A DNA stretch of 64,000 bases from Pinibacter aurantiacus (GCF_019130065.1 NZ_JAHSPG010000012.1:186001-250000); one strand, 5' to 3'; positions 1 through 8,259 are shown, counted from the stretch's first letter. Numbers and translations are program-made. Notes: generated from the sequence alone by a model not told the origin.

Positions 1-1
1 T

Positions 2-157
2 GTGTTAAAAAACAGAAAATTCTTGCGCGAAGTGATGGAAAAAAACGGCTTCAAAGCACTGGAAACAGAATGGTGGCACTATAGCTTTGGAAACTCAAAG
101 GATTACGATGTGATGGATTTGAGCTTTCGGGATTTGAAAAGAGCGGCACACAGATGA
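2..157 (+). CDS. D-alanyl-D-alanine dipeptidase, C-terminal fragment (M15 family)
   Basis: The window opens inside this gene; 51 residues remain before the TGA at 155-157. The fragment contains LETEWWHYSFG. In M15D peptidases (VanX/DdpX) the ExxWWH motif supplies the catalytic glutamate and the last zinc-binding histidine, and the family ends soon after it, as here. The enzyme cleaves D-Ala-D-Ala, normally in peptidoglycan turnover in non-resistant bacteria. The stop codon lies inside the left arm of a long inverted repeat. The N-terminal zinc ligands are outside the window, so activity cannot be judged. Confidence 0.75.
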   Translation: MLKNRKFLREVMEKNGFKALETEWWHYSFGNSKDYDVMDLSFRDLKRAAHR

Positions 158-313
158 CACTGATTGGGCTGATTTGCACTGATTTTTGAATGACTGAATA
201 ACTGAGTAACTGAATGACTGAGTACAACTTCAACCTTGCGTTTCAGTTATTCAGTCATTCAGTTATTCAATCATTGATCCGTGTAAATCAGTCCAATCCG
301 TGTCATCTGTGTG
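147..313. repeat. Long inverted repeat between convergent genes
   Basis: The outer 14 bases (147-160) are an exact reverse complement of 300-313. Inside them the left arm continues with words of the type ACTGAATGACTGA and the right arm with TTCAGTCATTCAGTTA, giving near-continuous complementarity around a short centre near 228-240. The left arm begins in the last codons of the dipeptidase. It could act as a bidirectional 3' end, but it has no strong T-tract. Confidence 0.8.
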
Positions 314-320
314 CCCATTC

Positions 321-617
321 CTACTTGAATTTTTCGGTTTTTTCATCTCCTGTTATATCGCCTTTGCTGCGAATTTGAATTTGCACACTGGTGATCCATT
401 CATTACATTCACGTTGATAGAGATACTCGTTAATATCGTTGATGAGTTGCATTACATCACTGTATTTCCCTTCTACCACTGTTGAAAATGCACCTACTTC
501 GTATTTCACGTTTGACTTTTGAATAACAGCGATTGCTTCATCTACCCATTCATATGGATGTTTGTCTTGTACCACAGGAAGAATTTGGATAGAGGCGTTG
601 ATGATGTAAGAATGCAT
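321..617 (-). CDS. Thiamine-binding protein, MTH1187/YqgV-like
   Basis: A 98-residue protein resembling the small MTH1187/YqgV/YkoF-type family (ferredoxin-like alpha/beta fold) reported to bind thiamine or its pyrimidine moiety. The family-like features seen are an N-terminal strand (MHSYIINASIQILPV), then YEWVDEAIAVIQKS and the central VGAFSTVVEG segment. It is cytosolic, with no signal peptide. It is the last gene on the minus strand of this block, 27 bases after the DUF952 gene, and its 3' end runs up to a large inverted repeat. Its placement after aromatic biosynthesis genes may only reflect co-transcription. Assigned by resemblance. Confidence 0.7.
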   Translation of the reverse strand: MHSYIINASIQILPVVQDKHPYEWVDEAIAVIQKSNVKYEVGAFSTVVEGKYSDVMQLINDINEYLYQRECNEWITSVQIQIRSKGDITGDEKTEKFK

Positions 618-644
618 GGAGACAATTGAAAATTGAAAATAGTC

Positions 645-944
645 CTATAGCGGATCTTCACTTATAACTGCGTCGAGGTTGATAGGTCCGTAGATGTGAG
701 GAAATTGTTCCTGCACGGAGGGCGACCATTCGTAAACGAGTTGGCTCTTCAATTTATCAGTGTCGATGGTGAGTTTTACAAGGTCTGTTTTGCCTGCAAA
801 ATATCTTTTCAGCACACCGTCTACCTGTTGTGCTTCACTGGCATGAATAAAGCCTTCCTTTGCAAGAGAAGGATCTTCGTAACTGCCTTTTTCTTTTGCC
901 GCGTTCCATGCCGCCACGGTAGTAACATGATAAATGATAGCCAT
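645..944 (-). CDS. DUF952 domain protein
   Basis: A 99-residue protein covering a whole DUF952 domain. It starts with IYHVTTVAAWNAAKEKGSY, then EGFIHASEAQQV (the family's GFIHxS signature) and ends near HIYGPINLDAVI. The fold is related to ADP-ribosyltransferase-like proteins, but no reaction is established. It lies 139 bases after aroC and 27 bases before the thiamine-binding gene, same strand, so it probably forms a tail to the aromatic operon. An ATG at 942-944 fits the family's usual start. Confidence 0.75.
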   Translation of the reverse strand: MAIIYHVTTVAAWNAAKEKGSYEDPSLAKEGFIHASEAQQVDGVLKRYFAGKTDLVKLTIDTDKLKSQLVYEWSPSVQEQFPHIYGPINLDAVISEDPL

Positions 945-965
945 CGTATGATGTTTAACGAGAGA

Positions 966-1078
966 GGAACGCCCGCCTGAATGACTTTAGTCGGGCAGGC
1001 AGATTTTCATGATTGTCATGATTTATTATGATTAGAAAAAATCTTGACAATCTTGACAATCTTGACAATCTGTGTTCC
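966..1078. repeat. Inverted repeat with TCATGATTG / CTTGACAAT words
   Basis: The left arm starts GGAACGC and continues AGATTTTCATGATTGTCATG. The right arm holds three tandem CTTGACAAT units (1043-1069) and ends TGTGTTCC. A small GC-rich palindrome (972-1001, CCCGCC to GGGCAGGC) interrupts the left arm, as if inserted. It lies between aroC and the DUF952 gene, both on the minus strand. Confidence 0.7.
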
Positions 1079-1083
1079 ATCTC

Positions 1084-2076
1084 TCAAATTATTCGTTTTA
1101 CTTGTTGCTCAAGCAACATCAAATCTGCAAGCACAATTGCTGTAACCGCTTCCAATACTGGCGGTACACGCAATGCAATGCACAGATCGTGACGTCCTTT
1201 TACAGAAAATGTCTCCATTTCATTGGTTTCCCAGTTCAATGTAAACTGATCTTTTGGTGTGGAAGACGTTGGTTTTATCGCAATGCGAAAAACCAATTCA
1301 TTACCATTTGTAATTCCCCCTACAACGCCACCTGCATGATTGGTAACTGTTTTTCCTTCTGCATTTTCAATGGCATCGTTGTGTTCAACACCAAACATCT
1401 TAGCCGCGGCAAAACCCGTTCCAAACTCCACGCCACGAACGGCTGGAATGGCAAACACAGCGTGGCCCAACAATGATTCTACAGAATCGAAAAATGGCTC
1501 ACCCAAGCCAATCGGCAATCCGCTTACGCGACATTCAACAATGCCGCCAACAGAGTCTTTCGCTTCAATGGCTTTTTGCAAACCCTTCTCTACATCTTTC
1601 TCTCCTCCTACCTCTGTTATGGTCGCTTCCACTTTAATGTCGCCTAATATTTTCTTCGCCACAACACCTGCAGCCACTAAGCCAACCGTAAGCCTGCCAC
1701 TGAAGTGACCACCGCCCCGATAATCTTCGTTACCACCAAATTTTTTACTGGCAACAAAATCCGCGTGGCCTGGCCTTGGCACTGCTCGTTGTTTGGCATA
1801 ATCGCCGGAACGCGTATTGTTGTTCTCAAACAAAATAGTAATAGGTGCGCCTGTTGCCTTGTCGTTAAACAAACCACTTTTAAAGAACGGAAAATCGTCC
1901 TCCTTGCGCGGTGTTGTACCTTTCTGCTGACCGCCTTTACGACGCTCCAGATCAGGCAAAAAATCGTCTGTTTTCAAAGGCAATCCCGCAGGTACACCAT
2001 CGATCAAAACACCAACGCCTTCGCCATGCGATTCACCAAATATGTTTACTCGAAAAATACGTCCGAATGAGTTCAA
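1084..2076 (-). CDS. aroC: Chorismate synthase
   Basis: Converts 5-enolpyruvylshikimate-3-phosphate to chorismate, the last common step of aromatic biosynthesis, using reduced FMN. Family signatures are visible: FGESHGEGVGVLIDGVPAG near the N-terminus, RPGHADFVASKKFG, YRGGGHFSGRLTV and the C-terminal GRHDLCIALRVPPVLEAV. No ATG is available. The best start is TTG at 2074-2076, which gives the family-like LNSFGRIFRV beginning and 330 residues; a TTG at 2113-2115 would add 13 residues of AT-rich leader that does not look like the family. It follows aroA across a 94-base gap containing an inverted repeat. Confidence 0.93.
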   Translation of the reverse strand: MNSFGRIFRVNIFGESHGEGVGVLIDGVPAGLPLKTDDFLPDLERRKGGQQKGTTPRKEDDFPFFKSGLFNDKATGAPITILFENNNTRSGDYAKQRAVPRPGHADFVASKKFGGNEDYRGGGHFSGRLTVGLVAAGVVAKKILGDIKVEATITEVGGEKDVEKGLQKAIEAKDSVGGIVECRVSGLPIGLGEPFFDSVESLLGHAVFAIPAVRGVEFGTGFAAAKMFGVEHNDAIENAEGKTVTNHAGGVVGGITNGNELVFRIAIKPTSSTPKDQFTLNWETNEMETFSVKGRHDLCIALRVPPVLEAVTAIVLADLMLLEQQVKRII

Positions 2077-2108
2077 AGCTTTAAGTTTTAATCTTAACAA
2101 TTTTATTG

Positions 2109-2182
2109 AAGTCAAAATTCAAAAATCAAAAGTCAAAAATCTGAGTCCTCGTTTTTTGACTTTTGCCTTTTTACTTTTTACT
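2109..2182. repeat. Inverted repeat of AAAGTCAAAA / TTTTGACTTTT words
   Basis: Between aroA and aroC. The left arm is GTCAAAATTCAAAAATCAAA with a second GTCAAAAA unit; the right arm is TTTTTTGACTTTTGCC followed by TTTTTACTTTTTAC. A short unique centre (CTGAGTCCTCG) separates them. The right arm reaches into the last codons of aroA. Confidence 0.7.
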
Positions 2183-3454
2183 TACCTCAGCCTCTAACAC
2201 CATAGTGCCTAATTTTTTTATATGCTCATAAAAATCAGGATACGATTTATTGATCGCTTCGGCGACTTCGATGGTAGTTTCGCCGTTTGCTTTTAATCCG
2301 GCAACGGCACATGCCATCGCAATTCTGTGGTCGTGGTGAGAATGCACTATTGCACCTTTCACACCGGTTCCTCCATGTACGATCATCAGGTCGTCCTGTA
2401 AATCTATTTGAATGCCCATTTTGCCGAATTCTTCCTGCAATGTGAGGGCACGGTTACTTTCTTTATGCGTTAAACGGTTGGCACCTTCTATTACCGTTTT
2501 TCCGGCGCAATACGAGGCCAAAGCAACCAAAGGAGGGAACAAGTCCGGACATTCTGTTGCATCGAAATGAAAGGCCTGTAATGCACCAGGACCGATCTCT
2601 ATTTGTGACTCCTGTATTGACAAGCTTGCCTTGCTATCAGCGAGAGCCTGCAAGATCGCTTTATCTGCCTGCGTTGAAAATACGTCCAATCCTTTCACCG
2701 TAATTTTTCCGGCAATGGCACCTGCTACCAACAAGAATGCAGCACCGCTCCAATCTCCTTCAACAGTGTAGTTGATAGTTGTTGGTTCTGAGTTGTTAGA
2801 AGGACTTATTATGAATTGCTCGTAGTTTCTATTCTCAATTTTATAACCGAAGTGAGCCAGTACTTTCAACGTAAGATCGATGTAAGGCTTGCTTTTTAAA
2901 TTGGTTACGTTTATCGTTGTTGGTTCTGTAACAGATGCAGAGTAAGCAAACAACAAACCTGTAAGAAACTGGGAACTTAATGATCCATCGATGGTGATCT
3001 CTTTTGTTTGCAAAGGACCTTTTACTACCAACGGTAATTTACCATCGTTTGATTTTACCTGTATTCCGAGATCAGGTAATACTTCATCGAAAAAATCCAT
3101 TGGCCTTTTGAGCAAACTACCCTCTCCATTGATAGTGATAGGTACTTTGTTCATAGAAATGATCGGAGCAAACATGCGAATTCCCAAACCACTTTCGCCG
3201 CAGTTTATTCTTTCGTTTTCTGCATTTACACCATTGCTTGTTACATGCAATTCTTCGCCCACTAAAGAAGTCTTTGCGCCCATTTGCTGGATTACATCAA
3301 TGGCTGCATTATCATCATTGCTATGCCCCGGATTGTGTATGATCGTTGTTCCGTGATGCAACAGCGCCGCCGCACATGCACGCTGCATGGAGCTCTTAGA
3401 AGCCGCCGCCACAATGGATCCTGTGATAGAAGATGGTTGTATGGTTACGTTCAT
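2171..3454 (-). CDS. aroA: 3-phosphoshikimate 1-carboxyvinyltransferase (EPSP synthase)
   Basis: Transfers the enolpyruvyl group of PEP to shikimate-3-phosphate. The 427-residue length is normal. The N-terminal substrate-binding segment reads SKSSMQRACAAALL, slightly unusual against the common SKSxxxRxL but with the lysine, serines and arginine kept. Further signatures are GESGLGIRMFAP, SSQFLTGLL, the catalytic-region DLFPPLVALASY, the LTHKESNRA lysine/glutamate motif and DHRIAMACAVAGL. Cytosolic. It sits between aroB and aroC on the same strand, with quasi-palindromic spacers on both sides. Confidence 0.95.
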   Translation of the reverse strand: MNVTIQPSSITGSIVAAASKSSMQRACAAALLHHGTTIIHNPGHSNDDNAAIDVIQQMGAKTSLVGEELHVTSNGVNAENERINCGESGLGIRMFAPIISMNKVPITINGEGSLLKRPMDFFDEVLPDLGIQVKSNDGKLPLVVKGPLQTKEITIDGSLSSQFLTGLLFAYSASVTEPTTINVTNLKSKPYIDLTLKVLAHFGYKIENRNYEQFIISPSNNSEPTTINYTVEGDWSGAAFLLVAGAIAGKITVKGLDVFSTQADKAILQALADSKASLSIQESQIEIGPGALQAFHFDATECPDLFPPLVALASYCAGKTVIEGANRLTHKESNRALTLQEEFGKMGIQIDLQDDLMIVHGGTGVKGAIVHSHHDHRIAMACAVAGLKANGETTIEVAEAINKSYPDFYEHIKKLGTMVLEAEVSKK

Positions 3455-3473
3455 AATTTTGTTTTAATTGGAA

Positions 3474-3554
3474 CGCTGATTTTCATGATTGTCATGATTT
3501 GTCAAGATCTAATTTTTCTATCATAATAAATCATGACGATCATGAAAATCAGCG
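3474..3554. repeat. Near-perfect inverted repeat, 27-nt arms
   Basis: Arms 3474-3500 and 3528-3554 are complementary at 26 of 27 positions; the one difference would be a G-U pair in the RNA of one strand. The word is CGCTGATTTTCATGATTGTC followed by ATGATTT. The centre is 27 nt. It lies between aroB and aroA and has no T-run after it, so it is not a typical intrinsic terminator. Confidence 0.9.
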
Positions 3555-3562
3555 TGCTCTTT

Positions 3563-4573
3563 CTAAATCAACGATTTCAGTTCGTTCAATGGAATGGGTT
3601 TTACAACGCCCTTTCCAATTTTTTCAAGCAGAATGTAGTTCATTTCGTTGCGCACTTTTTTCTTATCGTGTGTAAGAATATCAAACGCTTTCTCTTTATC
3701 GTACTCGGCAACAGTTGGTAAACCATACTTGCTCAATAAAGCAATTACTTTTTCTGATTGTTTGAAACCAAGCAATTGCTTTGAGATCATGGCTGCTGTA
3801 GTCATACCAATTGATATAGCTTCACCATGACCAAGCTCGTACATATTTTCTACCGCATGTCCCAAAGTATGTCCGTAGTTGAGCAAACGTCTTTCACCCT
3901 GTTCGAATTCATCACGTTGAACAACACCCGCTTTTATTTTAACATTGGCCTGGATCAATGCAGACAACAATGTTTTATTCTTTTGAAAATTTGCAAGTGT
4001 TTTTTCTTCCAGCAGTTTAAACATTCGCGCATCCTTAATGCATGCATGTTTAATAATTTCTGCGAAGCCGTTTATCCACTGACTTTCAGGCAATGATTTC
4101 AATAAACTGTAATCGTACAACAAAAACTCCGGCTGACGAATAGTGCCCACCATGTTTTTATACACGCCTACATCAATTCCATTCTTTCCACCAATTGCTG
4201 CGTCTACCATTGCAAGAATTGTAGTGGGTATGAACCCAAATCGCAATCCACGCATGTAAATTGCGGCAACGTATCCTGTGATGTCAGTGATAACACCACC
4301 GCCGATGCCTACCAGGAAAGTTTTTCTGTCGGCACCAAATGCTATCAGCTGTTCAATTACAGTATCAACAGTCGGTTGGATCTTATACGCTTCTCCGGCT
4401 TTCAGAACAATTACGTTCCAGCCTTTGAGTTTCTTTTCGTGGTTGGCGAAAACATTTTCATCCGTGATAACAACTGCATTTTGTTTGTCTACAATTGTTT
4501 TTAGATCAGCGAATGCTGTATCGAAATAAAAAGAGGTTGAAGCAGTAGAGAACTTGTAAGTTAGTTTTTTCAT
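3563..4573 (-). CDS. aroB: 3-dehydroquinate synthase
   Basis: Cyclises DAHP to 3-dehydroquinate with bound NAD and a divalent metal. The 336-residue protein shows the NAD-binding GIGGGVITDITGYVAAIYMRG-type region, the FIPTTILAMVDAAIGGKNGID segment, and the metal-ligand region RRLLNYGHTLGHAVE followed by HGEAISIGM. These are diagnostic of the family. It follows the DAHP synthase fusion and precedes aroA, so early pathway steps are adjacent. The dehydroquinase, shikimate dehydrogenase and shikimate kinase genes are not in this window. Confidence 0.95.
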   Translation of the reverse strand: MKKLTYKFSTASTSFYFDTAFADLKTIVDKQNAVVITDENVFANHEKKLKGWNVIVLKAGEAYKIQPTVDTVIEQLIAFGADRKTFLVGIGGGVITDITGYVAAIYMRGLRFGFIPTTILAMVDAAIGGKNGIDVGVYKNMVGTIRQPEFLLYDYSLLKSLPESQWINGFAEIIKHACIKDARMFKLLEEKTLANFQKNKTLLSALIQANVKIKAGVVQRDEFEQGERRLLNYGHTLGHAVENMYELGHGEAISIGMTTAAMISKQLLGFKQSEKVIALLSKYGLPTVAEYDKEKAFDILTHDKKKVRNEMNYILLEKIGKGVVKPIPLNELKSLI

Positions 4574-4584
4574 GGTAGAGAGAA

Positions 4585-4756
4585 GGAACGCAGATTACCA
4601 TGATTGTCATGATTTGAGATGATTTTTTTGATTTGAGATTTGATATCCAAAATCTGATATTAACCAGTGCTTTCTTTTGATTGCGTTGCATCTCAAATAT
4701 CAAACACCAAATTTCTAATCATAACCAATCATGAAAATCATGATAATCTGCGTTCC
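4585..4756. repeat. Long inverted repeat between DAHP synthase and aroB
   Basis: The outer arms start GGAACGCAGATTACCATGAT and end ATCATGATAATCTGCGTTCC, nearly exact reverse complements. The inner arms (GATTTGAGATTTGATATC against GCATCTCAAATATCAAAC) also pair. The same words occur in the repeats at 966-1078 and 3474-3554, so these three share an origin. Total span is 172 nt. Confidence 0.85.
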
Positions 4757-4762
4757 AGTATT

Positions 4763-5854
4763 TTAATCATTCATGATCTTATTCTGGTGGTTGATGCTTT
4801 CCATGTGCAGTGCATCGTAGTATTTGGTGATGAACTCTTTGCTAAGGCCCATTGCTTCACCTTTTTTGAATGCACGCTCAAGAATTTCATTCCAGCGGTT
4901 TGTTTGTAAGATCGTGATGCTGTTTTCTTTTTTGTACTGACCGATCTTGTCAGCCACTTTCATACGCTGTGCAAGGATTTGCATTAACTCATCATCAAGG
5001 TGATTGATTTGTTGACGCAATTTTTCCAATGCGGCATGATATTCTTCTGAGTTAACATCTTCTTTTCTCCAAACGATGTCGTTAAGCAATTCTGCCAAAC
5101 GCTCAGGAGTGATTTGCTGTTTTGCATCGCTCCATGCATTGTCCGGATCGATGTGGCTCTCGATCATCAAGCCATCGTAATCAAGGTCAACGCTTTTTTG
5201 TGAAACGGCTTGCAAAATATCTCTGCGGCCGCTGATGTGAGAAGGGTCGCAAATGATTGGCAATTCTGGATTGCGGCGTTTCATTTCAATGGCAAGGTGC
5301 CACATAGGCGCATTGCGGTATTCGCTATTACCGTAAGAACTGAATCCACGGTGAATCAAACCAACTTGTTTAATGCCTGCTTTTTGTACACGCTCAACGG
5401 CACCTGTCCATAGTTCAAGATCAGGGTTGATCGGGTTTTTGATCAATACAGGAATATCAACACCGCGAAGTGCATCTGCTACTTCCTGAACGCTGAACGG
5501 GTTTACAGTTGTTCTGGCACCAATCCAAAGAACGTCTACATCAAAGCTCAGTGCATCTTCCACTTGCTTTGCGGTAGCTACTTCTACTGTTGTTGGCAAA
5601 CCGGTAATTTTTTTTGCCTGTAACAACCAGGGTAATCCTTTCACACCAATTCCTTCAAACATGCCCGGTCTTGTACGCGGTTTCCATATACCTGCACGAA
5701 GCATGTCTACTTTGCCTGTTGCGGCAAGGCGCTGTGCTGTTTCCAGCATCTGGCTTTCGGTTTCTGCGCTGCATGGACCGGAAATGATCAACGGTCTTTT
5801 GCTTGTCCACAGTGATTGTACTTGTTCTTTCATGGTTTGATCTGTTGCTTGCAT
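4763..5854 (-). CDS. aroF: Bifunctional DAHP synthase / chorismate mutase
   Basis: The first committed enzyme of the pathway. The N-terminal domain (about residues 15-260) is a type I-beta DAHP synthase that condenses PEP with erythrose-4-phosphate; it shows ISGPCSAETESQM, GIWKPRTRPGMFEGIGVKG, WIGARTTVNPF, LIKNPINPD and ICDPSHISGRRD. The C-terminal domain (about 275-363) is an AroQ-type chorismate mutase with LRQQINHLDDELMQILAQRM and RWNEILERA. The fusion is common in Bacteroidota. Linking the first step to the prephenate branch fits the flanking tyrA and pheA genes and suggests that prephenate or chorismate modulates the synthase, though that is inference. Confidence 0.94.
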   Translation of the reverse strand: MQATDQTMKEQVQSLWTSKRPLIISGPCSAETESQMLETAQRLAATGKVDMLRAGIWKPRTRPGMFEGIGVKGLPWLLQAKKITGLPTTVEVATAKQVEDALSFDVDVLWIGARTTVNPFSVQEVADALRGVDIPVLIKNPINPDLELWTGAVERVQKAGIKQVGLIHRGFSSYGNSEYRNAPMWHLAIEMKRRNPELPIICDPSHISGRRDILQAVSQKSVDLDYDGLMIESHIDPDNAWSDAKQQITPERLAELLNDIVWRKEDVNSEEYHAALEKLRQQINHLDDELMQILAQRMKVADKIGQYKKENSITILQTNRWNEILERAFKKGEAMGLSKEFITKYYDALHMESINHQNKIMND

Positions 5855-5891
5855 TGTATGAGATTGTAAAGTTATTGAATTTGAGCGGAAC

Positions 5892-5999
5892 GCTAAATGC
5901 TTAACGCTTAACGCTGTACCTGAGTGTTGGCTATTCTTCAGATTCGTCGACTTTGTAGCTCTGCGTTTTGCTTTAGGCGTTCAGCGTTCAGCATTTAGC
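5892..5999. repeat. Inverted repeat of CGCTAAATGC / GCATTTAGCG words
   Basis: Arms 5892-5915 and 5976-5999 are complementary at 21 of 24 positions (GCTAAATGCTTAACGC against GCGTTCAGCATTTAGC). The last base of the right arm is the first plus-strand base of the tyrA stop codon (5999-6001). The centre of 60 nt is unique sequence. Confidence 0.85.
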
Positions 6000-6850
6000 T
6001 ATTTTATAATCCTTCTGATTTTGTTTGCGTTTTCAATGAGTTCAAGTAAGTAATCGTAATTCTCTTTTTCCAAACATGCCTTGAACTTTTTCAACTGTGT
6101 AATGTGTTCGTTCAATACATCGAGCACATTGTCACGGTTTTGCCTGAATATTGGCACCCACATGTTGGGATTGCTTTTCGCGAGGCGCACCGTGCTTTCA
6201 AAACCGCCACTTGCCAATTCAAAAATTGCATTGTCTTCTTTTTCTTTCTCCAACACCGTATTTGCCAATGCAAACGAGGTGATATGTGAAATGTGACTGA
6301 TGTACGCCGCGTGCAGGTCGTGGGCATAAGCATCCATTTCTATCTGGTGCATGCCTATTTTTTTGTAGATAAATCTCACCATCGCCACTGCATCTTCATC
6401 ACTATCTGATGCGTTGCAGATTACAACGGCTTTGTTCTCAAACGCTCCTTTTACTGCTGCTTCGGGCCCGCTATACTCCGTGCCCCACATAGGATGCGAG
6501 GCAACGAATCTTTTACGTTTTGGATGGTTACGAACTGCTTCTATCAAAAGATGTTTTGTTGATCCCATGTCGAATACCACCTGCTTGTCGTTCACTTTAT
6601 CAAGTATCGACGGCAGTATTTCAATCATTTTATCTACCGGAATGGCTAAAGCAATTACATCGCAGTTTGCGATGGCTTTGTCCAGGTCCATTGCTTCGTC
6701 GATCAGGCCAAGAGCAAGTGCTTTCTGCAAATGCGCGGGACTTGCATCAACACCAATGATGTTGGATGCGATACCGTTTGCATTTAACTGCAAAGCCATT
6801 GATCCTCCTATGAGACCTATACCGACGATTGCAATTCTTTTTCGTTCCAT
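5999..6850 (-). CDS. tyrA: Prephenate dehydrogenase
   Basis: Oxidatively decarboxylates prephenate to 4-hydroxyphenylpyruvate, the tyrosine branch. The 283-residue protein begins with a dinucleotide-binding fold (IAIVGIGLIGGSMALQL), continues with VIALAIPVDKMIEILP and VFDMGSTKHLL, and has the substrate motif FVASHPMWGTEYSGPEAA with the catalytic histidine. The C-terminal half is the helical dimerisation domain. There is no ACT domain, so tyrosine feedback on this protein is not obvious. It lies between the aminotransferase and the DAHP synthase fusion. Confidence 0.93.
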   Translation of the reverse strand: MERKRIAIVGIGLIGGSMALQLNANGIASNIIGVDASPAHLQKALALGLIDEAMDLDKAIANCDVIALAIPVDKMIEILPSILDKVNDKQVVFDMGSTKHLLIEAVRNHPKRKRFVASHPMWGTEYSGPEAAVKGAFENKAVVICNASDSDEDAVAMVRFIYKKIGMHQIEMDAYAHDLHAAYISHISHITSFALANTVLEKEKEDNAIFELASGGFESTVRLAKSNPNMWVPIFRQNRDNVLDVLNEHITQLKKFKACLEKENYDYLLELIENANKIRRIIK

Positions 6851-6895
6851 TGGTTTATGCTTTGAAATTTTTCAATTTTCTGTTTTTCAACTGTA

Positions 6896-6938
6896 GCATC
6901 GTTTGGGTGCAGCAGGGCGAATGCGATTCGCCCCTACA
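6896..6938. repeat. REP-like palindrome, copy 1
   Basis: GGGCGAAT (6915-6922) and ATTCGCCC (6926-6933) form an 8-bp hairpin with loop GCG, inside a 43-nt block starting GCATCGTTTGGGTGCAGCAG. A second copy at 8217-8259 shares most of the block. It sits between the aminotransferase and tyrA. Confidence 0.8.
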
Positions 6939-6964
6939 GCGTCCTCATTTTCAATTTTCAATTT

Positions 6965-8119
6965 TCAACTTTCAATTCTCTTAATCGCTTCTTCAAACTT
7001 TTCTACCGGCGCACAAAGGCTCACACGGATGTAACCATTGCCATTGCTGCCAAATATGCCGCCCGGCGTAATGAATACATTTGACTCATACAACACTTTA
7101 TCGCTTAGCGCATACCCATCAGCGTAAGTTTCCGGTATTTTTGCCCAAACAAACATTCCGGCCTGTGTGGTGTCGTACTCGCATTGCAACATATCGAGCA
7201 ATTGAAATACTTTTTTTCTTCTTTCACGGTAAACATTATTCACGCTGTCGTACCATTCTTTACCGAGGTTCAAAGCCGTTGCTGCTGCCAGTTGTACGGG
7301 CAGGAACATCCCGCTGTCCATGTTGCTTTTGAAGCGCAGCACTTCTTCTATTCTTTCTTTTGCTGCAACTAAAACACCTACTCTCCAACCGGCCATGTTC
7401 TGGCTTTTACTCAGTGAGTTCAATTCTATCACAACATCTTTTGCACCTTCTACAGATAGTAAACTTTCCGGTTGTTCATTTAAAATGAAGCTGTACGGAT
7501 TATCGTGAACAAGTAACAAATTATTTTTTCTGGCAAATGCTACAACGGCCTCAAACGCTTTCTTGGTAGGCAGTTGACCGGTTGGCATATGCGGGTAGTT
7601 AACGAACATCAGCTTAACATTGCCTTGTTCTTTTACCACTTTTTCAAGTGCTTCAAAATCAGGGAACCAGTTGTTTGCTTCCGTAAGATCGTAGTACAAA
7701 GGTGATCCTCCGGCAAGTTTTGCAGCACTTGTGTAGGTTGGATAACCGGGATTTGGCACCAATACTTTATCGCCTTCATTCAGGTAAGTCATGCAAATGT
7801 GCATGATGCCTTCTTTACTGCCGATCAATGGCAAAATTTCCGTATCAGGATTCAGGTCTACATTGTACCATTTTTTGTACCAATCGCTGACAGCTTTGCG
7901 CAAAACAGGAGAACCTTGATAGCTCTGGTATGCGTGCACGTTTGGCTTTGCGCTTTCTTCCTGTAGTGTTTTGATCACATCGGGGTGTGGCGGCAAATCA
8001 GGACTTCCAATTCCTAAATTGATGATGTTTTTTCCAGCCTTGTTCAGCTCGCCTATTTCACGCAACTTTTGTGAAAAGTAGTATTCGCCTATTCCGTTTA
8101 ACCTGTTTGCTGTCTGCAT
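6965..8119 (-). CDS. PLP-dependent aminotransferase (class I/II), probably aromatic
   Basis: A 384-residue fold-type I aminotransferase. It shows NLGIGSPDLPPHPDVIKTL, YQSYQGSPVLRKAVSDWY, VPNPGYPTYTSAAKL, DNPYSFIL and the PLP-lysine motif LNSLSKSQNMAGWRVG, with the late arginine segment NGYIRVSLCAP. It resembles the branch containing LL-diaminopimelate and methionine aminotransferases. Its position between pheA and tyrA in an attenuated aromatic operon implies that it makes phenylalanine and tyrosine from their keto acids; sequence alone does not fix the substrate. Confidence 0.85.
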   Translation of the reverse strand: MQTANRLNGIGEYYFSQKLREIGELNKAGKNIINLGIGSPDLPPHPDVIKTLQEESAKPNVHAYQSYQGSPVLRKAVSDWYKKWYNVDLNPDTEILPLIGSKEGIMHICMTYLNEGDKVLVPNPGYPTYTSAAKLAGGSPLYYDLTEANNWFPDFEALEKVVKEQGNVKLMFVNYPHMPTGQLPTKKAFEAVVAFARKNNLLLVHDNPYSFILNEQPESLLSVEGAKDVVIELNSLSKSQNMAGWRVGVLVAAKERIEEVLRFKSNMDSGMFLPVQLAAATALNLGKEWYDSVNNVYRERRKKVFQLLDMLQCEYDTTQAGMFVWAKIPETYADGYALSDKVLYESNVFITPGGIFGSNGNGYIRVSLCAPVEKFEEAIKRIES

Positions 8120-8216
8120 GTTTATAATTCAAAAATTAAAATTCAAAATTCAAAAAACGTTTACTCAAGTTCCGATTGTTTCGCACCTCATTTTCAACTT
8201 TCAATTTTCAATTGAA

Positions 8217-8259
8217 ACATCGTTTCGGTGCTACAGGGCGAATTCGATTCGCCCCTACG
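8217..8259. repeat. REP-like palindrome, copy 2
   Basis: GGGCGAAT (8236-8243) and ATTCGCCC (8247-8254) with loop TCG, in a block starting ACATCGTTTCGGTGCTACAG. It overlaps the stop codon of pheA (8255-8257). It matches the copy at 6896-6938 apart from a few substitutions. Confidence 0.8.

Noticed and set aside
51-233. 60-codon minus-strand ORF at the left edge
   Set aside because: It lies over the dipeptidase end and the inverted repeat; its sequence is a product of the repeated words.
1043-1069. Three tandem CTTGACAAT units as a possible CRISPR or iteron array
   Set aside because: Units are 9 nt with no spacers, and they form one arm of an inverted repeat. No cas genes or origin features are nearby.
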